Below, piece by piece: positions 17,845-26,696 of a DNA stretch of 35,731 bases. Position 1 is the stretch's first letter. Each line of letters starts with the position of its first letter. Made by a program: the position numbers and the translations under genes. The notes below the pieces were generated by a model. It did no database searches. It worked only from the letters and a program-made list of their open reading frames with translations, and was not told the origin of the DNA. Source of the DNA: Candidatus Cloacimonadota bacterium (GTDB lineage: Bacteria > Cloacimonadota > Cloacimonadia > Cloacimonadales > TCS61). The stretch is taken from NCBI GenBank assembly GCA_021108315.1, contig JAIORE010000270.1, forward strand, positions 1 through 35,731. Direction: 5' to 3'.

Positions 17845-19314
17845 TTATGGATTCTTTAATATTAATTTAACAAGTATTTTTTCTTTTATTATTTTTTTTA
17901 TTTCAAAAAAAGCTTCAACTTTCAATAAGATTGAAAATAATACAATACAAATTAAACTAACCAATATCAATAATATCAATAGAATGGTTGGACTTACCAG
18001 ATCGGTAAAATAGTGTGACATCAAAAGGGATACTGTTCCCATCAAAGTTACTACCCTTAGAGACGGAAATAAAATTTTCAGCAATTCCCTTACTTTAAAA
18101 TCAATTAGTTTGTTTACATAATAAATATTAATAAACAGTGACACTAATGTGCTTATAATCATACCAAATATCATTGACTTTATACTGAAAAGTACGCCAA
18201 GGAAAATGGCCGGAATCATTAATAATTTATTTATAATCTCATTTATTAAATACATCCCAGATTTTCCTTTTGATGAAAATGTTTGCATAATCAATCCTTG
18301 TAAAGGAACGAACAAACCAACAGCACATAATAATTGTAAATATTCTATAACGCCTATCCATTTCTCACCTAAAAGTACTTGAATCAGCGGCTTAGCTATA
18401 ATTGCCAATAAAACCATAGCATTAAAATTATAAAACATAACAATTGATATGGTTTTAATTAATGCTTGTTTAAATCTTTTTGGGTCATTTTGCATTTTTG
18501 AAAAAATCGGAAATACAACAGATAATATAGAATTGTTTACAGTACTTGAAGGAAGTTTTTGAAATTGATCTGCTCTCGTAAATAATCCAAGTTCGTGAGA
18601 TGAATAAACTTTACCAACAACCAGTTTGTAAGATTCAATATAAATCCTTTGTAATATACCTGAAAATAAAATTTTAGATCCAAATCCAAATAATTGATTA
18701 AATGAATTTTTGCTGAAAACTAATGATGGTTTCCACTTATTCATTAACCACAATTGTATATTGATAAATAATTGATTTAAAAGTATTTTCCAGACAAGCG
18801 CCCACACACCAAAATTTGTATAAGCTAAAATAATTCCTATAACTCCTGATAATAATTGAGAGAAAAATTCTATTCTAGCCAATAACCGATAATTTACTTC
18901 TCTAATGATAATTGAACGTTGAACCAAAGTAAATGCCATAAGAATAACAACAATTGATAATACTCTAACAAGTTTGATCAATTTCGGTTCATTATAGAAC
19001 TCTGATATCCACGGAGCACTATTGTAGAGAATAATAAATGCAATGAGACTTATAACAAAATTAATGTAAAAAACTGTAGAATAATCTGCTTGTGTACACT
19101 CTGATTTTTGGATTAATGCATAGTTAAAACCAGAATCTACAAATGTAAATAAAATATAAATGAAAACAGTTGCCATGCCAACTAACCCGTATTGTTCAGG
19201 TAACAATAATCTGGCTAAGAGTATACCTACTATGAAATTAACACCTTGTCGAAGTAATCTTCCCGTCAAACTCCAGGAAGCACCTGATATTGCTTTATTA
19301 CGAAGAGATGGCAT
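17845..19314 (-). CDS. polysaccharide repeat-unit flippase (Wzx, WzxC/TuaB-like)
   Basis: 489-residue integral membrane protein of the MOP superfamily. The N-terminus, with Lys/Arg residues before the first segment and LARLLLPEQYGLVGMA, is typical of the WzxC/TuaB branch. LGLFTRADQFQKLP in the centre and about 12-14 hydrophobic segments fit the family. It would move the lipid-linked repeat unit across the inner membrane. GAGG lies 5 bases before the ATG. A 93-base gap separates it from the acetyltransferase upstream, and the Wzy-like gene follows after 30 bases. Confidence 0.9.
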   Translation of the reverse strand: MPSLRNKAISGASWSLTGRLLRQGVNFIVGILLARLLLPEQYGLVGMATVFIYILFTFVDSGFNYALIQKSECTQADYSTVFYINFVISLIAFIILYNSAPWISEFYNEPKLIKLVRVLSIVVILMAFTLVQRSIIIREVNYRLLARIEFFSQLLSGVIGIILAYTNFGVWALVWKILLNQLFINIQLWLMNKWKPSLVFSKNSFNQLFGFGSKILFSGILQRIYIESYKLVVGKVYSSHELGLFTRADQFQKLPSSTVNNSILSVVFPIFSKMQNDPKRFKQALIKTISIVMFYNFNAMVLLAIIAKPLIQVLLGEKWIGVIEYLQLLCAVGLFVPLQGLIMQTFSSKGKSGMYLINEIINKLLMIPAIFLGVLFSIKSMIFGMIISTLVSLFINIYYVNKLIDFKVRELLKILFPSLRVVTLMGTVSLLMSHYFTDLVSPTILLILLILVSLICIVLFSILLKVEAFFEIKKIIKEKILVKLILKNP

Positions 19315-19407
19315 TTAACCTCTTTATTGATTTTGCAGGGATAGTACAAACCAATGTATATGATGTTAAGTTTTTCAATTTAACCATGAATACTTAATTA
19401 TTATACA

Positions 19408-19992
19408 TTACCATTTAATAATATTAATTAATTTAGCAGGTATACCTGCCCAAAATTCTTTCTCAGGTATGTTCTTTAACACAACTGAACTTGCCCCAAC
19501 TCGTGCATATTTTTTTATTATCACACCTTGATTAACTATACTTCCAGAATAAATAACTACTCCGTCATTTATAATTACTGGATTTGTTGTGTCTTTATAA
19601 TCAGAGTAATCGAATGAATAATCTCCTACATGTGTCCATATTTGGCAATTTGCTCCAAACCCACAATCATTTCCAATTGTAATGTCGGTTGATAAATCAA
19701 GAAGCATATTATGACCAATATAAACTTTTTCTCCAATTATTAACTTTTTTAAATCACTTTTTTTGGAGAGTCTATGAAGAATTAGACCGTTGTCAATATC
19801 AGAGCCCAAACCAATACTAGCTCCGAAAAATCTTAGTAAAGGTATTATTAGTTTATTAGGCATTTTTTCTACTATATAACTAATACCTGAGCCTCCGTAT
19901 AATAAATAGTAAAAGTTGCATTTCACTATGAAATATGGTAATAAAAGTTTATAAATTAATATTCTAAATTTATTTAATAAACCTAACTTCAT
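19408..19992 (-). CDS. hexapeptide-repeat sugar O/N-acetyltransferase (serine acetyltransferase-like)
   Basis: 194-residue left-handed beta-helix enzyme. The hexapeptide stretch runs from about residue 75 to the C-terminus, with the likely catalytic His in WTHVGDY and the usual closing segment ASSVVLKNIPEKEFWAGIPAKLI. The first 60 residues are hydrophobic and helical. The start ATG overlaps the stop of the aminotransferase by 4 bases. The natural reading is acylation of the amino group installed by that aminotransferase, finishing the dTDP-linked sugar. O-acetylation of another residue cannot be excluded. Confidence 0.8.
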   Translation of the reverse strand: MKLGLLNKFRILIYKLLLPYFIVKCNFYYLLYGGSGISYIVEKMPNKLIIPLLRFFGASIGLGSDIDNGLILHRLSKKSDLKKLIIGEKVYIGHNMLLDLSTDITIGNDCGFGANCQIWTHVGDYSFDYSDYKDTTNPVIINDGVVIYSGSIVNQGVIIKKYARVGASSVVLKNIPEKEFWAGIPAKLINIIKW

Positions 19993-21098
19993 ATTGTATA
20001 AAACCCCTTGATCGAATCAATAACAAGATTAGCTTCTTGTTGCGTCATTCCGGGAAATAATGGTAATGTAATTAGTTTTTTCCAAATAGATTCTGTTATA
20101 GGTAGTTTTCTGCTATACTTTTCATACATATCATATAAATGATTAGGATAATAATGAACTCCTGTAGTAATCCCTTTTTTCATCAGAAAATTCTTGAGTT
20201 CATCTCTTTTAGTTGTTTTTATAACAAAGTTATGACAGGCTGGAAACATATAATCTTTTTGTGGAGGATAACTTATCTGACTGATTCCTCTTAATTCTTT
20301 TCTATAATAATTTGACCATTTTCTACGAACATCATTCATCCAATCAAGTTTTTCAAGTTGAGCAAGTCCAATAGCAGCTGATATATCATTCATATGGTAT
20401 TTGAAGCCAAGTTCTGTTACATCATAAAACCAATCATATGAATTACCGGCACCACGTTCGAACGTATCTTTAGAAATACCAACCCAACGCAATTTTTTTA
20501 ATCTTTCAAACCATTCGTGATTATTGGTTAGCAACATTCCACCATCACCTGTAGATAAGTTTTTTACTGCTTGAAAGCTGAAAGAACCAAAATCACCAAT
20601 TGAACCAAGTTTTTTCCCTTTATATTCTCCACCGCAAGCATGAGCAGCATCTTCAATTACATATAGGTTGTTCTTTTTTGCAATATCCATAATTCTGTCC
20701 ATATCACAAGCATATCCACCAAAATGTACAACAATTATTGCTTTAGTCTTTTCAGTAATTAATTCCTCAATCTTCTCAGGATCAATATTCAGATTATCTT
20801 CAGTTATATCGCAAAACACCGGAATTCCACCATTATATAGTACTGCGTGGTTAGTGGTAACAAACGTCATTGAAGGAGTAATCACTTCAAATCCTTCAAC
20901 TTCAATACATTTTAAAGCTAAATGTAAAGCAGCAGTTGCAGAATTTAATCCAACAGCATGTTCTGATCCTATATATTTTGCAAATTTCTTTTCAAACTCT
21001 TTGGTTTTGGGACCAAGTCCCCACCAACCGGAATTTATAACTTCTTTTAAATATTCAATCTCTTTTCCATCTGTGTAAGGTCTATAAACAGGTATCAT
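19989..21098 (-). CDS. DegT/DnrJ/EryC1 sugar aminotransferase
   Basis: PLP-dependent aminotransferase of 369 residues acting on a keto-sugar nucleotide. The cofactor Lys is Lys179 in SFQAVKNLSTGDGG, and Asp150 in VIEDAAH should contact the pyridine nitrogen. It follows the 2,3-dehydratase and 3-ketoreductase genes. Since reduction leaves a hydroxyl at C3, the ketone remaining for amination is at C4, as with SpnR in forosamine synthesis. A 3-aminotransferase acting before reduction is possible but would leave the ketoreductase unused. The ATG has AAAGGAGTAG upstream. Confidence 0.88.
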   Translation of the reverse strand: MIPVYRPYTDGKEIEYLKEVINSGWWGLGPKTKEFEKKFAKYIGSEHAVGLNSATAALHLALKCIEVEGFEVITPSMTFVTTNHAVLYNGGIPVFCDITEDNLNIDPEKIEELITEKTKAIIVVHFGGYACDMDRIMDIAKKNNLYVIEDAAHACGGEYKGKKLGSIGDFGSFSFQAVKNLSTGDGGMLLTNNHEWFERLKKLRWVGISKDTFERGAGNSYDWFYDVTELGFKYHMNDISAAIGLAQLEKLDWMNDVRRKWSNYYRKELRGISQISYPPQKDYMFPACHNFVIKTTKRDELKNFLMKKGITTGVHYYPNHLYDMYEKYSRKLPITESIWKKLITLPLFPGMTQQEANLVIDSIKGFYTI

Positions 21099-21111
21099 TC
21101 CTACTCCTTTA

Positions 21112-21885
21112 TTATATGGCTGATAATATTGTTCTTACGTGGGGATTTACCAGATTATCTACTTTTAACATCTCTTTAACCTGAAAGAGAGTTAACCATC
21201 TGAAACTATCAGGTATTTCTGTTAATTCATTTTCTTCGATCTCTACAATCATGCATTTTACTCTTTTCAAATAGAAGCGACCTCCATCTTCCGGTAGCCA
21301 ATGATCATAAATCACTTTATATTTTTTTTCTTTGCTCTCAAAATATTCTGCAAACCTTGGTTTTTTCCCTTTATGAGCTTGATACAGATTGCTGTAGGTA
21401 ACTTGCAATGTAGGTGAAAGCAATACTTTACCGTAATTACCAGGTTCAAATTTAGCTTCAAAAAGATAATGAAAAATTCCATTAATATTCTTTTTTACTA
21501 CACCGATAATACTACTTTTTGTTCCTTGATCTACTATCGGTTGTTTCCATCCACCTTTTACTTCACGAATTGCTGTATTTATATCTACACCAATTACTGA
21601 AAAGAAACCACCTGATTCATGAACTAAATTACCGGTAGATTCCTCATTTTTCCATCCGTTTCTTACGTCTTTCAATCCTATTTTGGTTACTTCGGCAACA
21701 CAATTCTTTTGTTGTTCTTTAAACCACTGCTGTATTTTTTGAAAATCATCTATTTGGTTAATATCTTCTAAAGATTCAATGAAATTTGTTATTTTATATT
21801 TCAAGTCATTAGTATTTATGTTACCTTTCAGCAATAATTCTTCTATTTCTGAATGTAGAGTTTTGTAACTATAATTATTTTTCAT
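21112..21885 (-). CDS. half-length NDP-hexose 2,3-dehydratase
   Basis: Member of the EvaA/TylX3/SpnO family, which removes the C2 hydroxyl of dTDP-4-keto-6-deoxyglucose to give a 3,4-diketo-2,6-dideoxy sugar. Signature blocks are WKQPIVDQ (113-120), AKFEPGN (144-150) and LSPTLQVTYSN (156-166). Antibiotic-cluster enzymes are about 450-480 residues with two homologous halves; this one has 257 residues and a single set of motifs, so it probably works as a dimer. The frame extends to TTG at 21906, but the ATG at 21883-21885 is preferred, with AGAGG about 13 bases upstream. It overlaps the ketoreductase by 11 bases. Such enzymes are uncommon in polysaccharide loci. Confidence 0.85.
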   Translation of the reverse strand: MKNNYSYKTLHSEIEELLLKGNINTNDLKYKITNFIESLEDINQIDDFQKIQQWFKEQQKNCVAEVTKIGLKDVRNGWKNEESTGNLVHESGGFFSVIGVDINTAIREVKGGWKQPIVDQGTKSSIIGVVKKNINGIFHYLFEAKFEPGNYGKVLLSPTLQVTYSNLYQAHKGKKPRFAEYFESKEKKYKVIYDHWLPEDGGRFYLKRVKCMIVEIEENELTEIPDSFRWLTLFQVKEMLKVDNLVNPHVRTILSAI

Positions 21886-22867
21886 CAAATTCAAAAATCC
21901 TCTCAAATAGTTTATGGGCAGCTAATGCATCATAAATACCGACAGTAGGTTTTTCATACTGTCCTGATGCCAGTTTATAAAATTCGGTTATTTGTGTTTT
22001 ATATCCGTACGGATCCTTATTCCAGAATATGGAATTTGATTGTTCAAAAAGATATGTATTTATTTTTTTGTTTTCGTTGTATTTAGTAAATTTCAAACTG
22101 TTATTATTTTCTATGCTGATGTGGTTTTTTTTATTATCTAGGATTTGAATTTGTTCGTGATATGGCAGATTCCAATTAGATGAGGATGTGAACAACATTG
22201 ATACAGATACACCTTTTAAAGTTAGAATTGATGCTGAAAGTGTTTTGCCTTTTTTTTCATCATTTAGTACTTTAGAAAAATGTGCACTTACTTCAACAGG
22301 TTCACCAAAAAGATAAGAGATCAAATCACATAAATGTATAAGGTTACTTAATATTCCGTATTTTCCTGGTTTTCTTCCCTGCTGAGTGAAGAAATAAATA
22401 TTTCCACCAATTATTTTATTGAATTCTCCGGTACTTTGCAGTTCAATGGTCTTCAATATTCCTGGATAAAATCTCTTATTGAATGCAACCTGTAATTTAT
22501 CCAAATTGTTTTTGTTCTTTTTTATGAATGTTTCAATCTTCTCAGAACTTGTCGAAGCGGGTTTCTCTATCAGCACAAACAATTCTTTGTTTAAAGCATA
22601 TTCAGCTATTTCTAAGTGTAAATATTCCCCTGTAGCTATTAAAACACAATCAACCAATCCAGATTTTATAAGTGCTTGGTATTCGGAAAAAACTTTAACA
22701 TTTGGTAATTTGCTTTTTATATAACCAAGTTTATCTTTTTCTAATCCGCAAATAGCTGAAATAACAAATTCAGGATCATTTAATGGTTGTGTCGGATCAT
22801 TAAGTAACGAAGGCAAATGTGCTTTAATTGTTACTATTCCGCATCCAATTAAGCCTATCCTTTTCAT
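21875..22867 (-). CDS. Gfo/Idh/MocA oxidoreductase, probable dTDP-sugar 3-ketoreductase
   Basis: 330-residue NAD(P)-dependent oxidoreductase. The nucleotide motif IGLIGCGIVT lies at 4-13 and the family Lys in EKPAS at 101-105. The C-terminal alpha/beta domain includes NLIHLCDLISYLFGEPVEV, where active-site histidine/aspartate residues are usual. In TDP-sugar pathways (for example KijD10 and SpnN) enzymes of this family reduce the C3 ketone produced by a 2,3-dehydratase. Here the 2,3-dehydratase gene overlaps it by 11 bases, which strongly supports the same role. Confidence 0.83.
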   Translation of the reverse strand: MKRIGLIGCGIVTIKAHLPSLLNDPTQPLNDPEFVISAICGLEKDKLGYIKSKLPNVKVFSEYQALIKSGLVDCVLIATGEYLHLEIAEYALNKELFVLIEKPASTSSEKIETFIKKNKNNLDKLQVAFNKRFYPGILKTIELQSTGEFNKIIGGNIYFFTQQGRKPGKYGILSNLIHLCDLISYLFGEPVEVSAHFSKVLNDEKKGKTLSASILTLKGVSVSMLFTSSSNWNLPYHEQIQILDNKKNHISIENNNSLKFTKYNENKKINTYLFEQSNSIFWNKDPYGYKTQITEFYKLASGQYEKPTVGIYDALAAHKLFERIFEFDEK

Positions 22868-22868
22868 C

Positions 22869-23399
22869 TTAGATCTCCATCCAATCGTACTTCTCTAAAA
22901 GTATCTCCAAAGTTCTATCACATTTTATATCAAATTGATGCGTATCATCTGGTACCCAAGCAGGATTTCTGTAATTAATAATTACAGCAGTGTCTGATAT
23001 ACCGAAAAATCCATGAGGATATTTTGATGGGAAAGATACCGTTATTGGAGAATCTTCTCCAAGCTCAATAAAGATTAACTTACTCGTATCTATAACTGCA
23101 TTTTTTACCTCATCTTTTGTGATTAATTCGGGGTATAACACTAAACAAAATTTTCCATAAACACAATGCAGAGTATCCAATTTGTACGGATGAGTGTGAT
23201 ATCCTTTAAATTTACCCTTCAGAACAGTTGACATATAATATTGCTGAAATTGTTCATCAACACGGTTTTGCATAATCTCATCATTTCTATTTAAAATATC
23301 AACTAAAATCCCGTTATTGCTACCATTCACATCTTTTGTTTGAACTTTACGACATTTTTTAATTTTTAACCAATTCGGAAAGCTTGTACTATTTTCCAT
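22869..23399 (-). CDS. RmlC-like cupin, probable dTDP-sugar epimerase/isomerase
   Basis: 176-residue cupin-fold protein, the usual size for dTDP-4-dehydrorhamnose 3,5-epimerase (RmlC). The central beta strand KGKFKGYHTHPYKLDTLH carries His68, His70 and His78; in RmlC a His here is the catalytic base. Overall similarity to textbook RmlC looks low by eye, so it may epimerise a different carbon or act on a 2-deoxy substrate. It sits 12 bases after RmlB and one base before the ketoreductase. The ATG is preceded by AGGGG. Confidence 0.7.
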   Translation of the reverse strand: MENSTSFPNWLKIKKCRKVQTKDVNGSNNGILVDILNRNDEIMQNRVDEQFQQYYMSTVLKGKFKGYHTHPYKLDTLHCVYGKFCLVLYPELITKDEVKNAVIDTSKLIFIELGEDSPITVSFPSKYPHGFFGISDTAVIINYRNPAWVPDDTHQFDIKCDRTLEILLEKYDWMEI

Positions 23400-23411
23400 A
23401 TTGTCCCCTAT

Positions 23412-24479
23412 CTATCTCTGACAATAGTTTTTTTCAATCCAATTTTTATATTGACCAGATTTTATATCATTCATCCATTTAATATTAGAGAGATACCATT
23501 TCACGGTCTTGGTAAGCCCTTCATTAAAGGTTACGCTTTGTTTCCAATTTAATTCTTCTTTTACTTTATCACAATTAATGGCATATCTATGGTCATGACC
23601 AGCACGATCTTTTACATAAGTAATAAGTTTTTTATAATAATCTTTATCTTTATTTTTTTGAATGGCTACTTCTTCGCAAAGAATATTTAATAAATCAATA
23701 TTAGTCCATTCATTTTCACCACCAAAATTATATGTTTCTCCTCTTCTTCCGTTTTGAACGATCTTCCAAATTCCTGAACAATGATCTTGTACATAAAGCC
23801 AATCACGAATATTCTTTCCTTTTCCATACACAGGAAGGTCTTTTTCTTCTAACATGTTATTAATCATTAGAGGAATCAACTTCTCAGGGAACTGATATTG
23901 CCCATAGTTATTAGTACAATTAGAAATTGTTATAGGTATTGCATAAGTATAGAAATATGCCATTACTAAATGGTCAGATGACGCTTTTGAAGCAGAATAA
24001 GGGCTTCTTGGGTCATAGGGTGTTGTCTCATAGAAATATCCAGTATTTCCTAAGCTTCCGAAAACTTCATCAGTAGATATATGATGAAAAAGAAAATCTT
24101 TGCTATTTTTCCAATGTTTCCTTACAGTTTCTAATAAATTAAATGTTCCAATGATATTTGTTTGAATAAATTCACCCGGTCCGTGAATTGATCTATCCAC
24201 ATGAGACTCTGCTGCAAAGTGTATTATGCAATCAACAGCATGCTTTTCAAATACAGTATCGATTGAACTAATATCTGTAATATCAGTTTTATAGAAGAAA
24301 TATCTGTCGTTTCCGTATTTTTCATTTATATCTATTAGGTTATTGGGGTTACCGGCGTAGGTAAGTTTATCTATGTTAATCACATTTCCTGTGAATTCTT
24401 TAAGATTAAATAAATAATTTATAAAATTTGTTCCTATGAATCCGCAACCACCTGTGATAAGAATATTTTGATATTTCAT
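23412..24479 (-). CDS. rmlB: dTDP-glucose 4,6-dehydratase
   Basis: Converts dTDP-glucose to dTDP-4-keto-6-deoxyglucose, the branch point for deoxysugars. 355 residues, normal for RmlB. It has GGCGFIG at 10-16, HFAAESHVDRSI typical of RmlB, STDEVFG with the catalytic Asp/Glu pair, and the Tyr-Lys pair in YSASKASSDH; TNNYGQYQFPEKLIPL is another RmlB hallmark. The start ATG overlaps the RmlA stop by 4 bases. Confidence 0.95.
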   Translation of the reverse strand: MKYQNILITGGCGFIGTNFINYLFNLKEFTGNVINIDKLTYAGNPNNLIDINEKYGNDRYFFYKTDITDISSIDTVFEKHAVDCIIHFAAESHVDRSIHGPGEFIQTNIIGTFNLLETVRKHWKNSKDFLFHHISTDEVFGSLGNTGYFYETTPYDPRSPYSASKASSDHLVMAYFYTYAIPITISNCTNNYGQYQFPEKLIPLMINNMLEEKDLPVYGKGKNIRDWLYVQDHCSGIWKIVQNGRRGETYNFGGENEWTNIDLLNILCEEVAIQKNKDKDYYKKLITYVKDRAGHDHRYAINCDKVKEELNWKQSVTFNEGLTKTVKWYLSNIKWMNDIKSGQYKNWIEKNYCQR

Positions 24480-25363
24480 TTTTGATATTCCTGATAAAGT
24501 GTTCTATCGTTGTAAATATTTTCTAGATATTCTTTATAGCTTGAATTAGGAATTTTACCGATCAATTCTTTGAATTGCTTTCTGTTAATACAATTCATCA
24601 TATACGCAACTTCTTCAATGCAGGCTACTTTTAAGCCTTGTCTATCTTCCAATGCTCCGAAAAAAGATGATGCATCCAAAAGTGTTCTCGGTGTACCTGT
24701 GTCTAACCATGCAACACCCCTTCCGAATAGTTTCACATAAAGTTTGTTCCTTTTGAGATATTCTTTATTTACGTCAGTAATTTCTAATTCACCTCGTGCC
24801 GAAGGTTTTAAATTTTCAGCTATTTCTACAATTTCGTTATTATAAACATACAGACCTACAACAGCGTAGTTTGATTTTGGATTATCAGGTTTTTCTTCTA
24901 TCGAAACGACATTACTTTCATCATCAAATTCAACAACACCAAAACTTTTGGGATTCTCAACATGGTATCCGAAAACAGTTGCACCAATATTATTTTGAAC
25001 TGCATCTCTAACAAAGTTTAGATTGCCGTAAAATATATTATCTCCCAGAATCATTGTTACGTCATCAGAACCAATAAATTTTTTACCAACAATAAAGGCA
25101 TCTGCTAATCCGCGTGGTTTATTTTGCAGTGCATATTCAATTTTTAAGCCAATATCATTTCCATTTTGGAAAAGTTTTTTATAAAAAGGTAATGTTTCAC
25201 TGTTGGATATTATCAGTATCTCTTTTATACTTGCGAGCATAAGAACAGATAAAGGATAGTAAATCATTGGTTTATCATAAATTATTGTTAGTTGTTTACT
25301 ATAAATTGCAGAAGTTGGGTAAAGCCTAGATCCTGCTCCGCCTGCTAAAATTATTCCTTTCAT
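24476..25363 (-). CDS. rmlA: glucose-1-phosphate thymidylyltransferase
   Basis: Makes dTDP-glucose from dTTP and glucose-1-phosphate. 295 residues with the nucleotide loop GGAGSRLYP at 8-16, followed by KQLTIIYDKPMIYYPL and LGDNIFYG, all characteristic of RmlA rather than other sugar nucleotidyltransferases. GVAWLDTGTPRTLLDAS completes the sugar site. AAGGA lies 8 bases before the ATG. It heads the dTDP-sugar block after a 77-base gap, which may mark a sub-operon. Confidence 0.95.
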   Translation of the reverse strand: MKGIILAGGAGSRLYPTSAIYSKQLTIIYDKPMIYYPLSVLMLASIKEILIISNSETLPFYKKLFQNGNDIGLKIEYALQNKPRGLADAFIVGKKFIGSDDVTMILGDNIFYGNLNFVRDAVQNNIGATVFGYHVENPKSFGVVEFDDESNVVSIEEKPDNPKSNYAVVGLYVYNNEIVEIAENLKPSARGELEITDVNKEYLKRNKLYVKLFGRGVAWLDTGTPRTLLDASSFFGALEDRQGLKVACIEEVAYMMNCINRKQFKELIGKIPNSSYKEYLENIYNDRTLYQEYQK

Positions 25364-25440
25364 ATTTGAGTCCTTATACTTAATATTCTTTAAAAATGTC
25401 TTTTAGATTAATTTTAAATAGTCTCCAAAATATATTGTTG

Positions 25441-26655
25441 TTATAGAATTTCCTCAATTTTATTTGCTACTCTTTTGTATGAAAATCCATCATCGGAAAA
25501 ACAAAAATCTTTAATAAAATCATCAAAATAGAATTTCTCTTTTTTTGATATAACTTCATCTAATTTGCGTTCAAAATTTTTTGTACTCACAAATGTTACT
25601 ATTTTATACCGGGTTGTAATAGTTGGCATTTCAATAGTCTTTTTTTGATGAGAAGCAAAAAATAGAGGGATTTTAGCAATAGCAGTTTCAAAAAAAACGC
25701 TCGATCTTGGACAACATACTAAATCAGAATGCTGTAAAATTGGATAGAAATATAACGGGTGAATTATCAGATGCTTTAATTTTTTATATCTGTTAGGGTT
25801 TTTAATCCTATCAGCAGGATGCGGTTGAATAGCAATATTATAACATCCTTTTTTAATTAAACTATTTGTAATAAAATTAAAAAAGGTTTCGTCTTTTTTG
25901 TCTTTTAACCACGCTAGTGATGGTAAAATTAAGACTGTTTTTTTATTGATGTCATAGCCTAATTTGCTAAATAGGATTTCTTTTTTATAGATTTTATTGC
26001 ACAAGACATCAAGCTGTATAGAACCTGTAATGGGAAAACGATTTTTTGAATAACCCATTTGATTATTAATTGTCAAAAAATTCTGACTCCAAATACCCCT
26101 AAGTGAAATAAAGTCTGAAATTAATTCCAATTGTTTATAGAATACATGTACTCCTAAAATTTTCCTTGGTAAATATTTTTCAATATTCAGGCTAATACAA
26201 ATACTTCGAAAAATATTTTTTAAGCGATGCATAATTTGTTTGTTAACTTTACTTGTATAACGCCAATCATAATTGTATCGCATAATTTCAGATGCTATTG
26301 TATCCATTTCAAAAATTTTTATGTTTTTACTATAAATATATTCAAGTATCTTACGTTCAAATCCAAAAAGAGATAAACTTGATAAATAGATATCAGGTGA
26401 AAACATTGAAACAGATTTTACTACAACATCCCAACTAGTTACTCTTATAGAATCAAAGGATTTATAAATTTCATCAAGTTTTACACCTGCGATTGTTTCT
26501 TTACTATCCAAATCGGGCTGATCATATAGAATCAGTAGTTTATATCCTCTATTCTCTAATTCTTTGAGTAATTTTATTGCATACTTAGGGTACGCTAATT
26601 TAATCTCTTTATCGTAGAACAATATTCGTTTGTTCAATACTTTTCTTGCATTCAA
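25441..26655 (-). CDS. GT-B transferase related to CDP-glycerol glycerophosphotransferases or bacterial sialyltransferases
   Basis: 404-residue protein with a two-domain GT-B pattern. In the second half, IAIQPHPADRIKNP carries a His-Pro motif and CPRSSVFFETAIAKIPLFFAS resembles the nucleotide-binding segment of CDP-glycerol glycerophosphotransferases. HP motifs also mark CMP-sialic-acid transferases of families GT38/GT52/GT80. Since it follows directly on the nonulosonic-acid genes and no other obvious CMP-sugar transferase is present, it is a candidate for transferring that sugar. The start is uncertain: the TTG at 26653-26655 has no good ribosome site and no in-frame ATG lies near. I could not assign a named family with certainty. 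Confidence 0.65.
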   Translation of the reverse strand: MNARKVLNKRILFYDKEIKLAYPKYAIKLLKELENRGYKLLILYDQPDLDSKETIAGVKLDEIYKSFDSIRVTSWDVVVKSVSMFSPDIYLSSLSLFGFERKILEYIYSKNIKIFEMDTIASEIMRYNYDWRYTSKVNKQIMHRLKNIFRSICISLNIEKYLPRKILGVHVFYKQLELISDFISLRGIWSQNFLTINNQMGYSKNRFPITGSIQLDVLCNKIYKKEILFSKLGYDINKKTVLILPSLAWLKDKKDETFFNFITNSLIKKGCYNIAIQPHPADRIKNPNRYKKLKHLIIHPLYFYPILQHSDLVCCPRSSVFFETAIAKIPLFFASHQKKTIEMPTITTRYKIVTFVSTKNFERKLDEVISKKEKFYFDDFIKDFCFSDDGFSYKRVANKIEEIL

Positions 26656-26696
26656 AATACAATATTTCCTGATTATTTAAAAATATATTTGTCATA

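Noticed and set aside
20668..21078. 136-codon open frame on the plus strand, opposite the aminotransferase gene
   Set aside because: It is antisense to a gene with clear PLP-enzyme motifs, its product resembles no family I know, and there is no ribosome site. The same holds for the other plus-strand open frames, such as 33150-33500 and 27024-27320.
21886..21906. Longer start (TTG at 21906) for the 2,3-dehydratase
   Set aside because: The ATG at 21885 is closer to the coupled-start pattern of the operon, has a purine-rich site upstream and loses no conserved residues.
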